Assembly: GCA_943328975.2 (NCBI GenBank)
Contig: CALQCC020000030.1
Coordinates: 1 to 58,695, forward strand
Origin: Bordetella parapertussis
GTDB taxonomy: Bacteria > Acidobacteriota > Terriglobia > Bryobacterales > Bryobacteraceae
Direction of reading: 5' to 3'
Length of the DNA stretch: 58,695 bases
The notes under the pieces: generated by a model
Database searches by the model: none
Seen by the model: the letters and a program-made list of their open reading frames with translations, nothing else
What the model was told of the DNA's origin: nothing
Translations under genes and position numbers: made by a program
Shown: positions 17,016 through 24,930 of the stretch, piece by piece
How the letters are laid out: the number at the start of each line of letters is the position of its first letter
Position numbering within the stretch: position 1 is the first letter of the stretch

Positions 17016-19053
17016 CGGTAGTGATGTTGGCCAGGTTGTCGCCTTGCCGGATCACGATCTGTTTCTGCCCCGTTCCGACCTTCAGGGGTAGCGGACCCAA
17101 GTTGATCTGGTCTAGCCCATCATACTGGCCCTGTTTCACTGGACCCGCTACCGGAACTGCCACATCCCCGACCGTCGCCGTCGCCGTACCACCGCGCAAT
17201 CCTGTGCCGTAAAGGATCAAGTAAATCTGGTCCCCCGCCGCGCCCGGCACGCCCGTCTCGGCCAAGGTATTCGGATCAAAGAGCAACCCCTCGGTCCGTG
17301 TTCCGTTGGGCCGGATTCGCAGGTACGTCGCCGATGCCACGCCTTTGCCGTTCTGGTTCGCCGTGTAGATGCCCGGAGCGGTCGCGGCCACCTCAACGGT
17401 GGTCTGCTGCAAACCGATCTGAATCGTCGCTGTGCCGGAGGCTGTCCCGGTCGGGATGAGATACATTACCTGGGTCGGCGACACGTAGTACAAAGGAGCA
17501 GGGCGCGTCACGTTGCGGGCATCAATCACCCTCACCTGAATCCCGCCGAGCGTCACTGGCCATGGACCCGCAGGTGCGGTGGCGGTGGTTGAAGTGAGAG
17601 CCGTTCCGAAGGTCACCACAATTGAATCCGGAGCCACCGCGCTGCCAAAGGCATAACTCGCGCTGGATGCCGTTGCAATCGTCGGGGGCGGGGGAGCGGT
17701 CGGCGCCTTGGCGTCGCAAATGGAATCGGAGACCGGGATTGCAGGGGTGGAAGGCGGCTTCTGAGCCAACACCACCGAAGGCGAGACCCCCGTCAACCAA
17801 TTCCACAGCACGTCGTAGTAGCTGTAGGCCGTCGCACCGGGACCCGTGCGGATCTTCTTCCCCAGGAATCCGTCGTCGTTGGCCCAGGTGACGTGAAACC
17901 CGCAGTTCCTCGCGACGACTCCCGGCGTGAAGTTGATTGAGGCTTTCTCAACCGCCGTGTTGCGAATGTTCTGCAGTGCCGAAATCTGATCGTGCAGCCC
18001 CTGCGAAATCTGTGTCGCCGAACTGCCAACTCCCGCTTCGAGTAACGCCGGTACCATCAAAGGGTCCGAGATATCCTGGATCTGGAAAAACGGCGTCGTG
18101 ATGTGGTTCAACGTCAGGTAGCCGTCGTCGGTGCATAGGTACTGCGCGGTGGGATGCGCGGCGACACAGGAATCGTCTAACTGCGCGTTGCGCTGGCTGA
18201 CTTGAATCCGATTGAATTCCTCCGTCTTGCGGGCAGACGGGCCGTCGTTCGGGTCGCCCGCTGGGACCGTACCCTTGCCATTGAAATCCGGGTTGAACGA
18301 CGCCTCGAATTGCCCCTTGACGCGAGTGTTGGGATTGACTTGTTTCAAACGCGCCGCGATCCGGTCCAGATGCGCCCGCGCACCGCTGGCTCCCGCGGAG
18401 TCGCCGCCAACCAAGACGTCGGTGGCGTCGCTCAATTTCGGCATGCCCGGTACTCCAGCGATCAACGCCTCAATCGCTGCGTTGGCAATCGTCGCTCCTT
18501 GAAAGTGCAGACTGTATCTTTTGCTCGGGTCCGTCTCACTGGTGAGGACCACGTCTGACTTACGCCCTTGCCACTGATCCGAGCTGCAATACTTCACCTG
18601 GACCTCGTTTCGATCCCCCAGCTTGTTGATGTTATTGCGTCCAAAGAGCCCATCCACGCTGGTCTTGAAATCGCCACTGAATGCGGTTGTCATGAGCGTG
18701 CCTTCCCACTGCCCGATGCCGCACCAGCGCGTGCCGCACTCCTCGAAATCCGAACAACTGCTGCCGCCCAGAAAATGAATCAGCCAGCGATTGGCGGACG
18801 ACCCGTCCGGCTCGGTGGCTCCGGGCTTGGCCGCTCGGACGTACATTTCGGGCTTAGTGCCGTCGTTGCACAGCGCGTTTGGCGCATCGATGACCACTCT
18901 CCGCAAGTCTCCCGAGGTGGCCGTGTTCACCAGGTAGGGCTGCCGTCCATTGGGCGAATTCGGACAAGAGATGTAGTTCTTGATATTCGGAACCGTCTGC
19001 GCGACAGCCAGCGACGCGCTAATGAGAAAGAGCAGGCAAAGGGATAGTTTCAT
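16993..19053 (-). CDS. Secreted pectin-acetylesterase-like hydrolase with Solibacter C-terminal domain
   Basis: About 686 residues in two parts. The N-terminal 430 residues resemble the pectinacetylesterase family (PF03283): GGSSCSDFEECGTRW near the oxyanion region and a nucleophile loop GGDSAGASGA. Its Cys residues would form disulfides after export. The C-terminal 230 residues are the Ig-like domain known as the Solibacter uncharacterised C-terminal domain (TIGR03437), with typical APGIYTANQNGKGVA and GDQIYLILYGTGLRGG blocks. The MKLSLCLLFLISASLAVAQ signal fixes the start near 19053; upstream in-frame ATGs at 19071 and 19080 are possible. Likely role: deacetylation of plant polysaccharide outside the cell. 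The substrate is inferred. Confidence 0.75.
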   Translation of the reverse strand: MKLSLCLLFLISASLAVAQTVPNIKNYISCPNSPNGRQPYLVNTATSGDLRRVVIDAPNALCNDGTKPEMYVRAAKPGATEPDGSSANRWLIHFLGGSSCSDFEECGTRWCGIGQWEGTLMTTAFSGDFKTSVDGLFGRNNINKLGDRNEVQVKYCSSDQWQGRKSDVVLTSETDPSKRYSLHFQGATIANAAIEALIAGVPGMPKLSDATDVLVGGDSAGASGARAHLDRIAARLKQVNPNTRVKGQFEASFNPDFNGKGTVPAGDPNDGPSARKTEEFNRIQVSQRNAQLDDSCVAAHPTAQYLCTDDGYLTLNHITTPFFQIQDISDPLMVPALLEAGVGSSATQISQGLHDQISALQNIRNTAVEKASINFTPGVVARNCGFHVTWANDDGFLGKKIRTGPGATAYSYYDVLWNWLTGVSPSVVLAQKPPSTPAIPVSDSICDAKAPTAPPPPTIATASSASYAFGSAVAPDSIVVTFGTALTSTTATAPAGPWPVTLGGIQVRVIDARNVTRPAPLYYVSPTQVMYLIPTGTASGTATIQIGLQQTTVEVAATAPGIYTANQNGKGVASATYLRIRPNGTRTEGLLFDPNTLAETGVPGAAGDQIYLILYGTGLRGGTATATVGDVAVPVAGPVKQGQYDGLDQINLGPLPLKVGTGQKQIVIRQGDNLANITTVTFRVAP

Positions 19054-19115
19054 GATCCGGTAGCCGGTCATTTTATGCATCCGGGCGATCTCTGTCAAAC
19101 GGGTTGCGAAATCTG

Positions 19116-19141
19116 TGTCATACTACTTGTGTAGTTTGACA
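19116..19141. promoter_or_regulatory. Operator-like inverted repeat between divergent genes
   Basis: TGTCATACTAC (19116-19126) and GTAGTTTGACA (19131-19141) form an 11-bp inverted repeat with one mismatch and a four-base centre. Its right arm ends in a perfect TTGACA -35-like hexamer facing the RRM gene, so a bound regulator would block or aid that promoter. Confidence 0.45.
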
Positions 19142-19230
19142 GTCCGTCGTTTTCGGTATCTCGCATAGTCCGGTCCGCCTGCCTATCCTGCCCGCATCCA
19201 CTCTCTTCAAATTGCAGAAAAGAGAACTTC

Positions 19231-19557
19231 GTGAAAAATATTTTTGTAGGAAACCTTAGCTTTAGCGCTACGGAAGATTCGATTCGGCAGTTGTTTTCGC
19301 AGTACGGCAACGTGGATCGCGTGAGCATCGTAACCGACCGTGACAGCGGTCAACCGCGTGGCTTCGGCTTCGTGGAAATGGGTAACGACGCAGAAGGCGA
19401 CCAAGCGATCAACGCCCTCAACGGCTATGATCTGGGCGGCCGTGCACTCAACGTCAACGAAGCTCGTCCGAAAGAACAGCGCGGCGGTGGTGGCGGTGGT
19501 CGTGGCGGATACGGCGGCGGCGGTGGCCGTGGCGGTGGCGGTCAGAATCGCTGGTAG
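19231..19557 (+). CDS. Glycine-rich RNA-binding protein with one RRM
   Basis: 108-residue protein: one RRM (residues 1-80) with RNP2 IFVGNL and RNP1 RGFGFVEM, then an Arg/Gly-rich tail. This is the plan of cyanobacterial and plant glycine-rich RRM proteins, which bind single-stranded RNA and are often induced by cold. It starts at GTG 19231 with AAGAGAA upstream. An operator-like palindrome lies about 90 bp upstream and a terminator hairpin follows the gene, so it is transcribed alone. Confidence 0.9.
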   Translation: MKNIFVGNLSFSATEDSIRQLFSQYGNVDRVSIVTDRDSGQPRGFGFVEMGNDAEGDQAINALNGYDLGGRALNVNEARPKEQRGGGGGGRGGYGGGGGRGGGGQNRW

Positions 19558-19584
19558 TTCACAGCTAGTATCTAGCTAGTCTCA

Positions 19585-19610
19585 ATGGGGGGCGATTCGT
19601 CGTCCCCCAT
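19585..19610 (+). terminator. Hairpin terminator after the RRM gene
   Basis: ATGGGGG (19585-19591) pairs with CCCCCAT (19604-19610), with inner CGA/TCG pairs. It is followed by AATTGTTT, a moderately U-rich tail. Confidence 0.6.
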
Positions 19611-19633
19611 AATTGTTTCTAGAGGTGCATCCG

Positions 19634-20305
19634 GTGAATGTGCTGGTTCTGGGAGCAACAGGGATGGTGGGCCAGGGTGTTCTGCGCGAGTGCCTACTGG
19701 ATCCCGATGTCGAGACGGTCGTCACTCTGGGACGCCGGCCCACCGGACAGCAACATGCCAAACTGGCCGAAATCACCCATCCCGATTTGATGGATCTTTC
19801 AAGCATCGAACCCCGTCTCTCCGGCTTTGACGCGTGTTTCTTCTGCCTTGGCGTAAGCTCGGTTGGGATGAGCGAAGAAAACTACCGCCGTCTGACCTAC
19901 GACTTGACCCTCTCCATCGCCCGCACGCTGGTTCGTCTCAACGCCCAAATGACGTTCGTCTACGTCACCGGGTTCGGCACAGACAGTACGGAAAAAGGTT
20001 CCTCGGCGTGGGCCCGTGTCAAAGGCAAAACCGAAAACGATCTTCTGCCGCTCCCCTTCAAAGCGGCCTACATGTTCCGCCCGTTTTACATCCAACCGTT
20101 GAACGGCATTCAAACGAAGACGTGGTGGTACGGAGCTGTGTACAAAGTGCTGGGCGGTTTGTATCCCTTGTGGAAGGTACTCGCACCCAACTACGTGACC
20201 ACTACCGAATGCATCGGCCGAGCCATGCTTAAGGTGGCCAAGCAAGGTGCGCCGAAGCGGGTCCTCGAGAGCCGAGACATCAGCGCCCTCTGCTCAACCT
20301 CGTAA
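19634..20305 (+). CDS. NAD(P)-binding SDR-like protein
   Basis: 223-residue atypical short-chain dehydrogenase. The Rossmann start is VNVLVLGATGMVGQGVLREC with GATGMVG as the dinucleotide loop; the later FVYVTGFGTDS and KGKTEN stretches correspond to the active-site region, although the usual YxxxK is changed, as in TIP30/HTATIP2-like members. The GTG at 19634 is chosen because AGAGG lies 8 bases before it and the fold begins at once; the upstream TTG at 19613 is unlikely. Substrate unknown. It ends 11 bp inside the convergent fic gene. Confidence 0.75.
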   Translation: MNVLVLGATGMVGQGVLRECLLDPDVETVVTLGRRPTGQQHAKLAEITHPDLMDLSSIEPRLSGFDACFFCLGVSSVGMSEENYRRLTYDLTLSIARTLVRLNAQMTFVYVTGFGTDSTEKGSSAWARVKGKTENDLLPLPFKAAYMFRPFYIQPLNGIQTKTWWYGAVYKVLGGLYPLWKVLAPNYVTTTECIGRAMLKVAKQGAPKRVLESRDISALCSTS

Positions 20306-21445
20306 ATTGCCTCGCGCATCAATGGTGACCGGTCCAACCTGGCGCAGCGGAATCGCGATGGAATAGCGCGCGTGGCGGAGTTCCCCGGTGCGAACTAAGG
20401 CCGCCTTACCAACCAGATCCGCAAGATCGCGCGTGGCGGTCGCGGGAGAAGCTCCGGTGATGGTCGCGTAGTTGCCAGCACTCAAGCCTCCTGCGAAGCC
20501 CTCAGGACCTTCCTGCAACATGCGTAGCAGCGCCTTCTCCTGGCGGTCGTTAAGTTGGTCCCGCAGTCGATCCAGCAAATGCGTCTTATCGATCAAGAAC
20601 TCGACGCGCGCTTCGGTGCGGCGTTGTGCCTCAATTGCGATGCCAGCAAACCACGCCAGCCATCGGGTCACATCGTTCCGTTTGCTAGCTGCGCCCAGAG
20701 CGTCGTAGTATTCCGGTCGGTGGGTCAGGATCGTCGCGGCCAAAGCCGTCAGCGTTGGTTGTCCTGCGGCCTGCGCGAGCACCTTCTCTGAGATCGCCCT
20801 CCCGATGCGGCCATTCCCATCCTCAAACGGGTGGATCGACTCAAAATACAGATGCGCGATCCCAGCTCGCGTGAGCGCGGGCAAGGCTTCCCGCCCGCCT
20901 GGAGCGGTGCGGTTGAACCACTTCAGGAAGCCGGCCATCTCGCGTGGGACGTTCTTAGATGGCGGTGCCTCAAAATGAACCTTGGGGCTGTGCAGTCTAC
21001 CAGAGATAACCTGCATCGCTTCGTCCGTCGCCCTGTAACGGCCCGCAGAAAGATCCGCCCTGCCTTTCATCAGCATCCCGTGCCAGGCGAACAGTGTTTC
21101 CGCCGACAACGGTTTTGCAAAGGACCCGTACACATCGATCATCATTTCCGCGATGCCTTGCTCGGACGGCTTGATGTTCCGCTTCTCGGTCGCCAGTCCA
21201 AACTGCTTGCGGATCGAAGACTGGACGCTGGCCCGGTCGAGGATCTCCCCCTCAATGGCGGAAGTGGTAAGGGCCTCGCCGCAGATCGCCTCAATCTTGA
21301 GATGCTCGCGCTCGTTCTCTGCCAGGTGCTTGACGATGCCCGAAAAGAGTCCTCCACCCAGCAGAAAGACCTGCTCGGCCTGCTTCAGGAGTGCGGGTTC
21401 CCAGCTGAAATCGGGCCAATCGGGTTGTTCCCAGTTCCAAGTCAT
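20294..21445 (-). CDS. Class II Fic protein with C-terminal winged helix
   Basis: 383-residue Fic enzyme, which usually transfers AMP to Ser, Thr or Tyr of target proteins. The complete active-site motif HPFEDGNGR is at 205-213. The N-terminal domain (DUF4172-like, from WNWEQPDWPDFSWEP) carries the inhibitory motif TSAIEG (61-66), matching (S/T)xxxE(G/N), so it is self-inhibited (class II). The last 110 residues form a winged helix (NYATITGASPATATRDLADLV reads as its recognition helix). This supports DNA binding and possible autoregulation at the repeated operators just upstream, one of which overlaps the start codon. No antitoxin gene adjoins it. Confidence 0.9.
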   Translation of the reverse strand: MTWNWEQPDWPDFSWEPALLKQAEQVFLLGGGLFSGIVKHLAENEREHLKIEAICGEALTTSAIEGEILDRASVQSSIRKQFGLATEKRNIKPSEQGIAEMMIDVYGSFAKPLSAETLFAWHGMLMKGRADLSAGRYRATDEAMQVISGRLHSPKVHFEAPPSKNVPREMAGFLKWFNRTAPGGREALPALTRAGIAHLYFESIHPFEDGNGRIGRAISEKVLAQAAGQPTLTALAATILTHRPEYYDALGAASKRNDVTRWLAWFAGIAIEAQRRTEARVEFLIDKTHLLDRLRDQLNDRQEKALLRMLQEGPEGFAGGLSAGNYATITGASPATATRDLADLVGKAALVRTGELRHARYSIAIPLRQVGPVTIDARGNLRG

Positions 21446-21474
21446 GAGCGATAGCCACTCTTTCTATCGATCAT
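21444..21474. promoter_or_regulatory. Composite operator 1 upstream of fic
   Basis: ATGAGCGATAG (21444-21454, one mismatch) and CTATCGATCAT (21464-21474) form an inverted repeat separated by 9 bases. The left half overlaps the fic start codon. Spacing and sequence match composite operator 2. Confidence 0.7.
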
Positions 21475-21487
21475 AATAGCACAAATA

Positions 21488-21518
21488 ATGATCGATAGAG
21501 CCTGGTTCTATCGATCAT
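21488..21518. promoter_or_regulatory. Composite operator 2 upstream of fic
   Basis: ATGATCGATAG (21488-21498) and CTATCGATCAT (21508-21518) are perfect inverted half-sites, again 9 bases apart and 13 bases from operator 1. A TATGAT/TATTAT -10-like element for fic lies between the two operators on the minus strand, so binding would cover the promoter. Confidence 0.75.
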
Positions 21519-21654
21519 GTCCGGGGCGGGGAATGGGCCCCGATGCGCCGCACTTTCCCTCCCCGCCCATTTTGCGGCATAATAACAAGAGCTCCCATTG
21601 AACAGCGCAGGACCGCGCGGGGAACACAAGAAGGAACAGAGGTTGAAGAATTAA

Positions 21655-21909
21655 ATGTTGATGATCCGCTTGGCGCGCTTTGGCGCGAAGAAGAAGCCGT
21701 CTTACCGCGTAGTTGTGATCGACAAGGAACGCGCACGCGATAGCCGCGCTGTCGAAATCGTGGGTACCTATCACCCGATCGTGAAGCCCACCCAGGTGAA
21801 CTTGAAGCATGACCGCATCGCCCACTGGATGTCGCAAGGCGCGCAACCTTCCGATACCGTCGCGCGTTTGCTTCGCAAGAATCCGGCTCCAGCTCCAGTC
21901 GCGGCGTAA
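21655..21909 (+). CDS. rpsP: Small ribosomal subunit protein bS16
   Basis: 84-residue S16 with the family opening MLMIRLARFGAKKKPSYRVVV and the central GTYHPIVKP. It binds 16S rRNA and helps 30S assembly. It is the first gene of the conserved rpsP-khpA-rimM group. The ATG at 21655 is used; the ATG at 21661 is an alternative. Confidence 0.95.
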   Translation: MLMIRLARFGAKKKPSYRVVVIDKERARDSRAVEIVGTYHPIVKPTQVNLKHDRIAHWMSQGAQPSDTVARLLRKNPAPAPVAA

Positions 21910-21974
21910 ACTTTCTTCCGGTAGCAGCGTTCAATCACCTGGGGTGTTACAATCAACGCAACTGGAGGTAACGG

Positions 21975-22205
21975 GTGAAAGATTTAGTCATTGACATCGC
22001 GAAAGCGTTGGTCGATATTCCGGATGAAGTTGACGTCAAGGAAGTCGCGGGCGAACAAGTCACGGTCCTAGAATTGCGAGTGGCCCCAACTGATTTGGGT
22101 AAGGTCATTGGCAAGCAAGGACGAACGGCGCGTTCGATCCGTACACTTCTCGGTGCAGCCGGCATGAAGCTGAACCGCCGATTTACTTTGGAGATTCTCG
22201 AATAA
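21975..22205 (+). CDS. khpA: KH-domain RNA-binding protein KhpA
   Basis: 76-residue single KH domain protein (YlqC/KhpA). The GxxG loop is seen as [16 protein letters not shown]. KhpA binds RNA widely and often pairs with KhpB. The GTG at 21975 has GGAGG 6 bases upstream. It sits in its usual place between rpsP and rimM, one base before rimM. Confidence 0.93.
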   Translation: MKDLVIDIAKALVDIPDEVDVKEVAGEQVTVLELRVAPTDLGKVIGKQGRTARSIRTLLGAAGMKLNRRFTLEILE

Positions 22206-22206
22206 A

Positions 22207-22722
22207 GTGTCCACTCCTGCCTGGGTCGTCGTGGGGCGCCTTCTGCGCACCCGCGGCCGGGTGGGGGAGTTTATCGCGCAAATCGATAGCTCCGACCCCA
22301 CTCGTGCCGAACGCCTCAAGCACGTCCTCCTCCGCAAGCCCACCCAAGAAAAGCAATTCGACGTCGCCAACGTTTGGTTTCATGGCGACCGCCCCATCCT
22401 ACAATTCACCGGCATCGATTCCATCTCCGCAGCCGAACCGTGGGAGCACTCCGAAATCTTAGTGCCCGCCGAAGAGCGTGCCCAACCTGAAGAGGGCGCC
22501 TACCTGCACGAAGACTTGATCGGCTGCGTCGTAGAAGATCGCGGCCAAGTCATCGGCACGGTCGAAGGCGTAGAAGAGTTCGGCGGCCCACCCGTCCTGA
22601 GTCTTCGCTCGCCCGCCGGTAAAGAACTGCTGATCCCCTTCGTCAAAGCGATGTGCACCGAAATCGACATCACAGCCAAGCGCATTCGTGTGGAATTGCC
22701 CGAGGGCTTGGCCGACCTGTAG
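22207..22722 (+). CDS. rimM: Ribosome maturation factor RimM
   Basis: 171-residue RimM, a 16S processing factor that binds uS19. The N-terminal barrel contains VVVGRLLRTRGRVGEF and the C-terminal PRC barrel contains DLIGCVVEDRGQVIGTVEGV and LLIPFVKAMCTEID. It starts at GTG 22207, one base after khpA. In most bacteria trmD follows directly; here it is 28.4 kb away. Confidence 0.93.
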   Translation: MSTPAWVVVGRLLRTRGRVGEFIAQIDSSDPTRAERLKHVLLRKPTQEKQFDVANVWFHGDRPILQFTGIDSISAAEPWEHSEILVPAEERAQPEEGAYLHEDLIGCVVEDRGQVIGTVEGVEEFGGPPVLSLRSPAGKELLIPFVKAMCTEIDITAKRIRVELPEGLADL

Positions 22723-22737
22723 CGTCATCTGACCTGT

Positions 22738-22747
22738 CGGAAATAGC
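22738..22747 (+). repeat. Left copy of 10-bp direct repeat flanking the operon split
   Basis: CGGAAATAGC lies 15 bp after the rimM stop. The same 10 bases in the same orientation lie 16 bp before the trmD start at 51070-51079. Confidence 0.45.
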
Positions 22748-22785
22748 ACGGCTGTGGTGAGCGCGGTTGCGCGTAATAATGAGAC

Positions 22786-23181
22786 GTGAGATCGACGATC
22801 ATCGCCATGTTCTTTATCCTTTGCCTGACGGCGACTTCCTCATGCGCCGTCTGTGATAACGAAATGGTCTCTGAGTCCGTGTCTCCCAACGCAGAAAAGA
22901 AAGCAGTTGTCTTCGTGCGCAGTTGCGGAGCAACCACTGGCTTCAGTACCCACGTCTCCATTCTCGATCGGGCTGCCGGTCTCACGAATGAACCTGGAAA
23001 CGTCCTGGTTGTCGACGACAATCATGGGGCCATCCCAATCGATACCAACCATGCACTTGGTGTTCGTGCCTCGTGGGTCGCCGACGATGCGCTAGTGATC
23101 CACTATCCCAGCGCATCTAGAGTATTCAATCGCCTATCCAGATTCGGCTCTGTCGGCGTCTCGTTCGCGACCACTCGTTGA
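22786..23181 (+). CDS. Small putative lipoprotein of the CGATTGFST family
   Basis: 131-residue exported protein. The N-terminus MRSTIIAMFFILCLTATSSCAVC could be a lipoprotein signal with Cys20 as the lipid site. The hallmark is RSCGATTGFSTHVSI (about residues 45-60), a block found in many small proteobacterial and acidobacterial proteins of unknown function. It starts at GTG 22786, with TAATAAT 5 bases upstream, so it may be leaderless. It is the first gene after the rimM side of the split operon. Confidence 0.65.
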   Translation: MRSTIIAMFFILCLTATSSCAVCDNEMVSESVSPNAEKKAVVFVRSCGATTGFSTHVSILDRAAGLTNEPGNVLVVDDNHGAIPIDTNHALGVRASWVADDALVIHYPSASRVFNRLSRFGSVGVSFATTR

Positions 23182-23220
23182 CTCGATGATCGTTTCTGAA
23201 TGAGCGATGATAAAGGTCTT

Positions 23221-24075
23221 ATGACCATCGGAATCACCGGCGCGAGCGGACAACTGGGAATGGGGCTCGTGCGGCACACACTCGCTCGAGTTCCCGCATC
23301 AGACATCGTTGCGATTACGCGCAATCCGGCCAAACTGGAGCAGTTCTCCGGGATCCAAACCCGCGTGGGAGACTTCAGCCAACCGGCCGGATTGGCGGAC
23401 GCATTTCGCGGCATCGAACGCTTGGTCATCATCCCCACGGGCGACCTGCAACCCGGCGTTCGCATTCGACAGCATGCGGACGCGATCGATGCAGCTGTGC
23501 GTGCTGGTGTGCGGCATGTGATCTACATCTCGTCGGTAAGTCCCCGGCCCGACCCGAACAACGTACTCCTCGATTCCCACTTCGCCACCGAGCAGAAGCT
23601 CATCGGCTCCGGCCTCGCCTGGACGCTTCTACGTATGAACGTGTTTACGGACTCACTGCTCAATGCCGCGAAACAAGCGGTAGCTTCGGGTTCCTACGCT
23701 GCGGTTCCAGGAGCTCCCGCGGCCTATGTGGTTCGCGACGATATCGCCGCCGCAGCCTCCGGAATTCTCACCACGCCCGGTCATGAAGGCATCACTTACC
23801 ATGCCACCGGACCTGTGTCGCTGGGGCCAGCGGAGATCGCGGACATCCTCGCGAAGGTGACCGGCAAGTCGATCGCGTTTGCTGCCATGTCGGAAGCGCA
23901 ACAGCGTCAGGGGTTGCAGGCTGCCGGACTTCCGCCGTTCTTGGTCGACGGCATCGTTGGGTTCAACGTCGCGATCCGTGCGGGCGCGTTCGATCTGGTT
24001 ACCGCTGACGTTGCACGGCTCTCCGGCAAGGAGCCAGAGTCTGCCGCCGATTACTTCCGCCGAACTCTAGTCTAG
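23221..24075 (+). CDS. NmrA-like NAD(P)H-binding oxidoreductase (QorB type)
   Basis: 284-residue atypical SDR. The dinucleotide loop GITGASGQLG is at the very N-terminus, followed by VRHVIYISSVSPRPD and a C-terminal domain ending FRRTLV. The plan matches NmrA/QOR2 proteins, which reduce quinones or sense NAD(P). The ATG at 23221 follows AAAGG at good distance; the ATG at 23200 would add seven residues. Single gene, with no clear partner. Confidence 0.8.
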   Translation: MTIGITGASGQLGMGLVRHTLARVPASDIVAITRNPAKLEQFSGIQTRVGDFSQPAGLADAFRGIERLVIIPTGDLQPGVRIRQHADAIDAAVRAGVRHVIYISSVSPRPDPNNVLLDSHFATEQKLIGSGLAWTLLRMNVFTDSLLNAAKQAVASGSYAAVPGAPAAYVVRDDIAAAASGILTTPGHEGITYHATGPVSLGPAEIADILAKVTGKSIAFAAMSEAQQRQGLQAAGLPPFLVDGIVGFNVAIRAGAFDLVTADVARLSGKEPESAADYFRRTLV

Positions 24076-24087
24076 TATCGGCCGAGC

Positions 24088-24918
24088 CTATTCCACTCGA
24101 ATCGTCGCGCTCATCCTATGCGTTGCTCCCGGCGCAAGCTGGACCGCGTTCTCGCCCGCGTTCGCGGTTTCCACGCACACCGTCTGCATCCAACTGTCAG
24201 GCGCCATATCGGACATGCCCAGCGTCTTCTCGATCCACGGATTCCAGACCACGGTGCTTGCCGAACCGCTCTTCTCGATGACGATGCGCCGATTCCACAC
24301 GCGATCGTGAACCGTAGACGTCGCGCTCGTATGGAGGTGCATCTGGTCCGTTTCTTTGTCGAAGCGAATCGGTTCGTGACCTTGAGTCTTGCGCCGAGAT
24401 CCATCTGCCTTGTCGATATAGAGCGCGCCCTCTAACCCCGAGATCGTTGCTTCACGGACATCGCCCACGGACAAGTAGGTGTGCAGCGCCTCTTCGAACG
24501 TGAACGGCTCCGACCCGTCGTTGGTGGTCTCCAGCGCCATCTCCAACTCGGACCCGATCGTCGCGTGAAAACGTAGATGAAAGCTTGCATTGAACAGCGC
24601 GCGCGTGGCGTCGCTCGTTGTGAGCACCATGGCGATCTCGACCTTACCGTCGTCCAGGGTTCGCTGGCTCTCCTTGGTCCATTCCATCGTGCGAGCGAAC
24701 CCGTGAGCGGTGCCGGGTTGGCCATCGCTCCGTGGACCGAACCATGGAAAAATAATCGGCACTCCACCACGAATCGCTTTGCCCGGCGTGAACAGACTGC
24801 GCGTACTCAGAAACAGTACTGGCCGCTGCCCGCGCGGCGCCCACTTTGCGAGATGCGCGCCGGACGGATATAGCTCCGCTTCAGCCAGCGGCGTTGAGAT
24901 TCGGATGACTTCGGTCAC
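24088..24918 (-). CDS. D-hexose-6-phosphate mutarotase (YeaD type)
   Basis: 276-residue aldose-1-epimerase-fold enzyme that interconverts anomers of glucose 6-phosphate. Signature parts: AIRGGVPIIFPWFGP, GTAHGFAR with the catalytic His, HTYLSVGDV, and VVWNPWIEKTLGMSDM near the C-terminus with the conserved Asp/Trp. Full length. It starts at GTG 24918; TAGCCT lies 6 bases upstream with GAAAGG between, so it has features of both leaderless and SD-led starts. It runs convergent to the oxidoreductase at 23221. Confidence 0.88.
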   Translation of the reverse strand: MTEVIRISTPLAEAELYPSGAHLAKWAPRGQRPVLFLSTRSLFTPGKAIRGGVPIIFPWFGPRSDGQPGTAHGFARTMEWTKESQRTLDDGKVEIAMVLTTSDATRALFNASFHLRFHATIGSELEMALETTNDGSEPFTFEEALHTYLSVGDVREATISGLEGALYIDKADGSRRKTQGHEPIRFDKETDQMHLHTSATSTVHDRVWNRRIVIEKSGSASTVVWNPWIEKTLGMSDMAPDSWMQTVCVETANAGENAVQLAPGATHRMSATIRVE

Positions 24919-24924
24919 CCTTTC

Positions 24925-24930
24925 AGGCTA
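24925..24930 (-). promoter_or_regulatory. Possible -10 box of the mutarotase gene
   Basis: TAGCCT (minus strand) lies 6 bases before the GTG at 24918. It fits the TANNNT-N6 pattern seen at several genes here but also overlaps the tail of the neighbouring gene. Confidence 0.3.

Noticed and set aside
21655-21660. Shifting the rpsP start to the second ATG at 21661
   Set aside because: S16 proteins of related bacteria, as I recall them, begin MLMIRLARFG, so the first ATG is kept.
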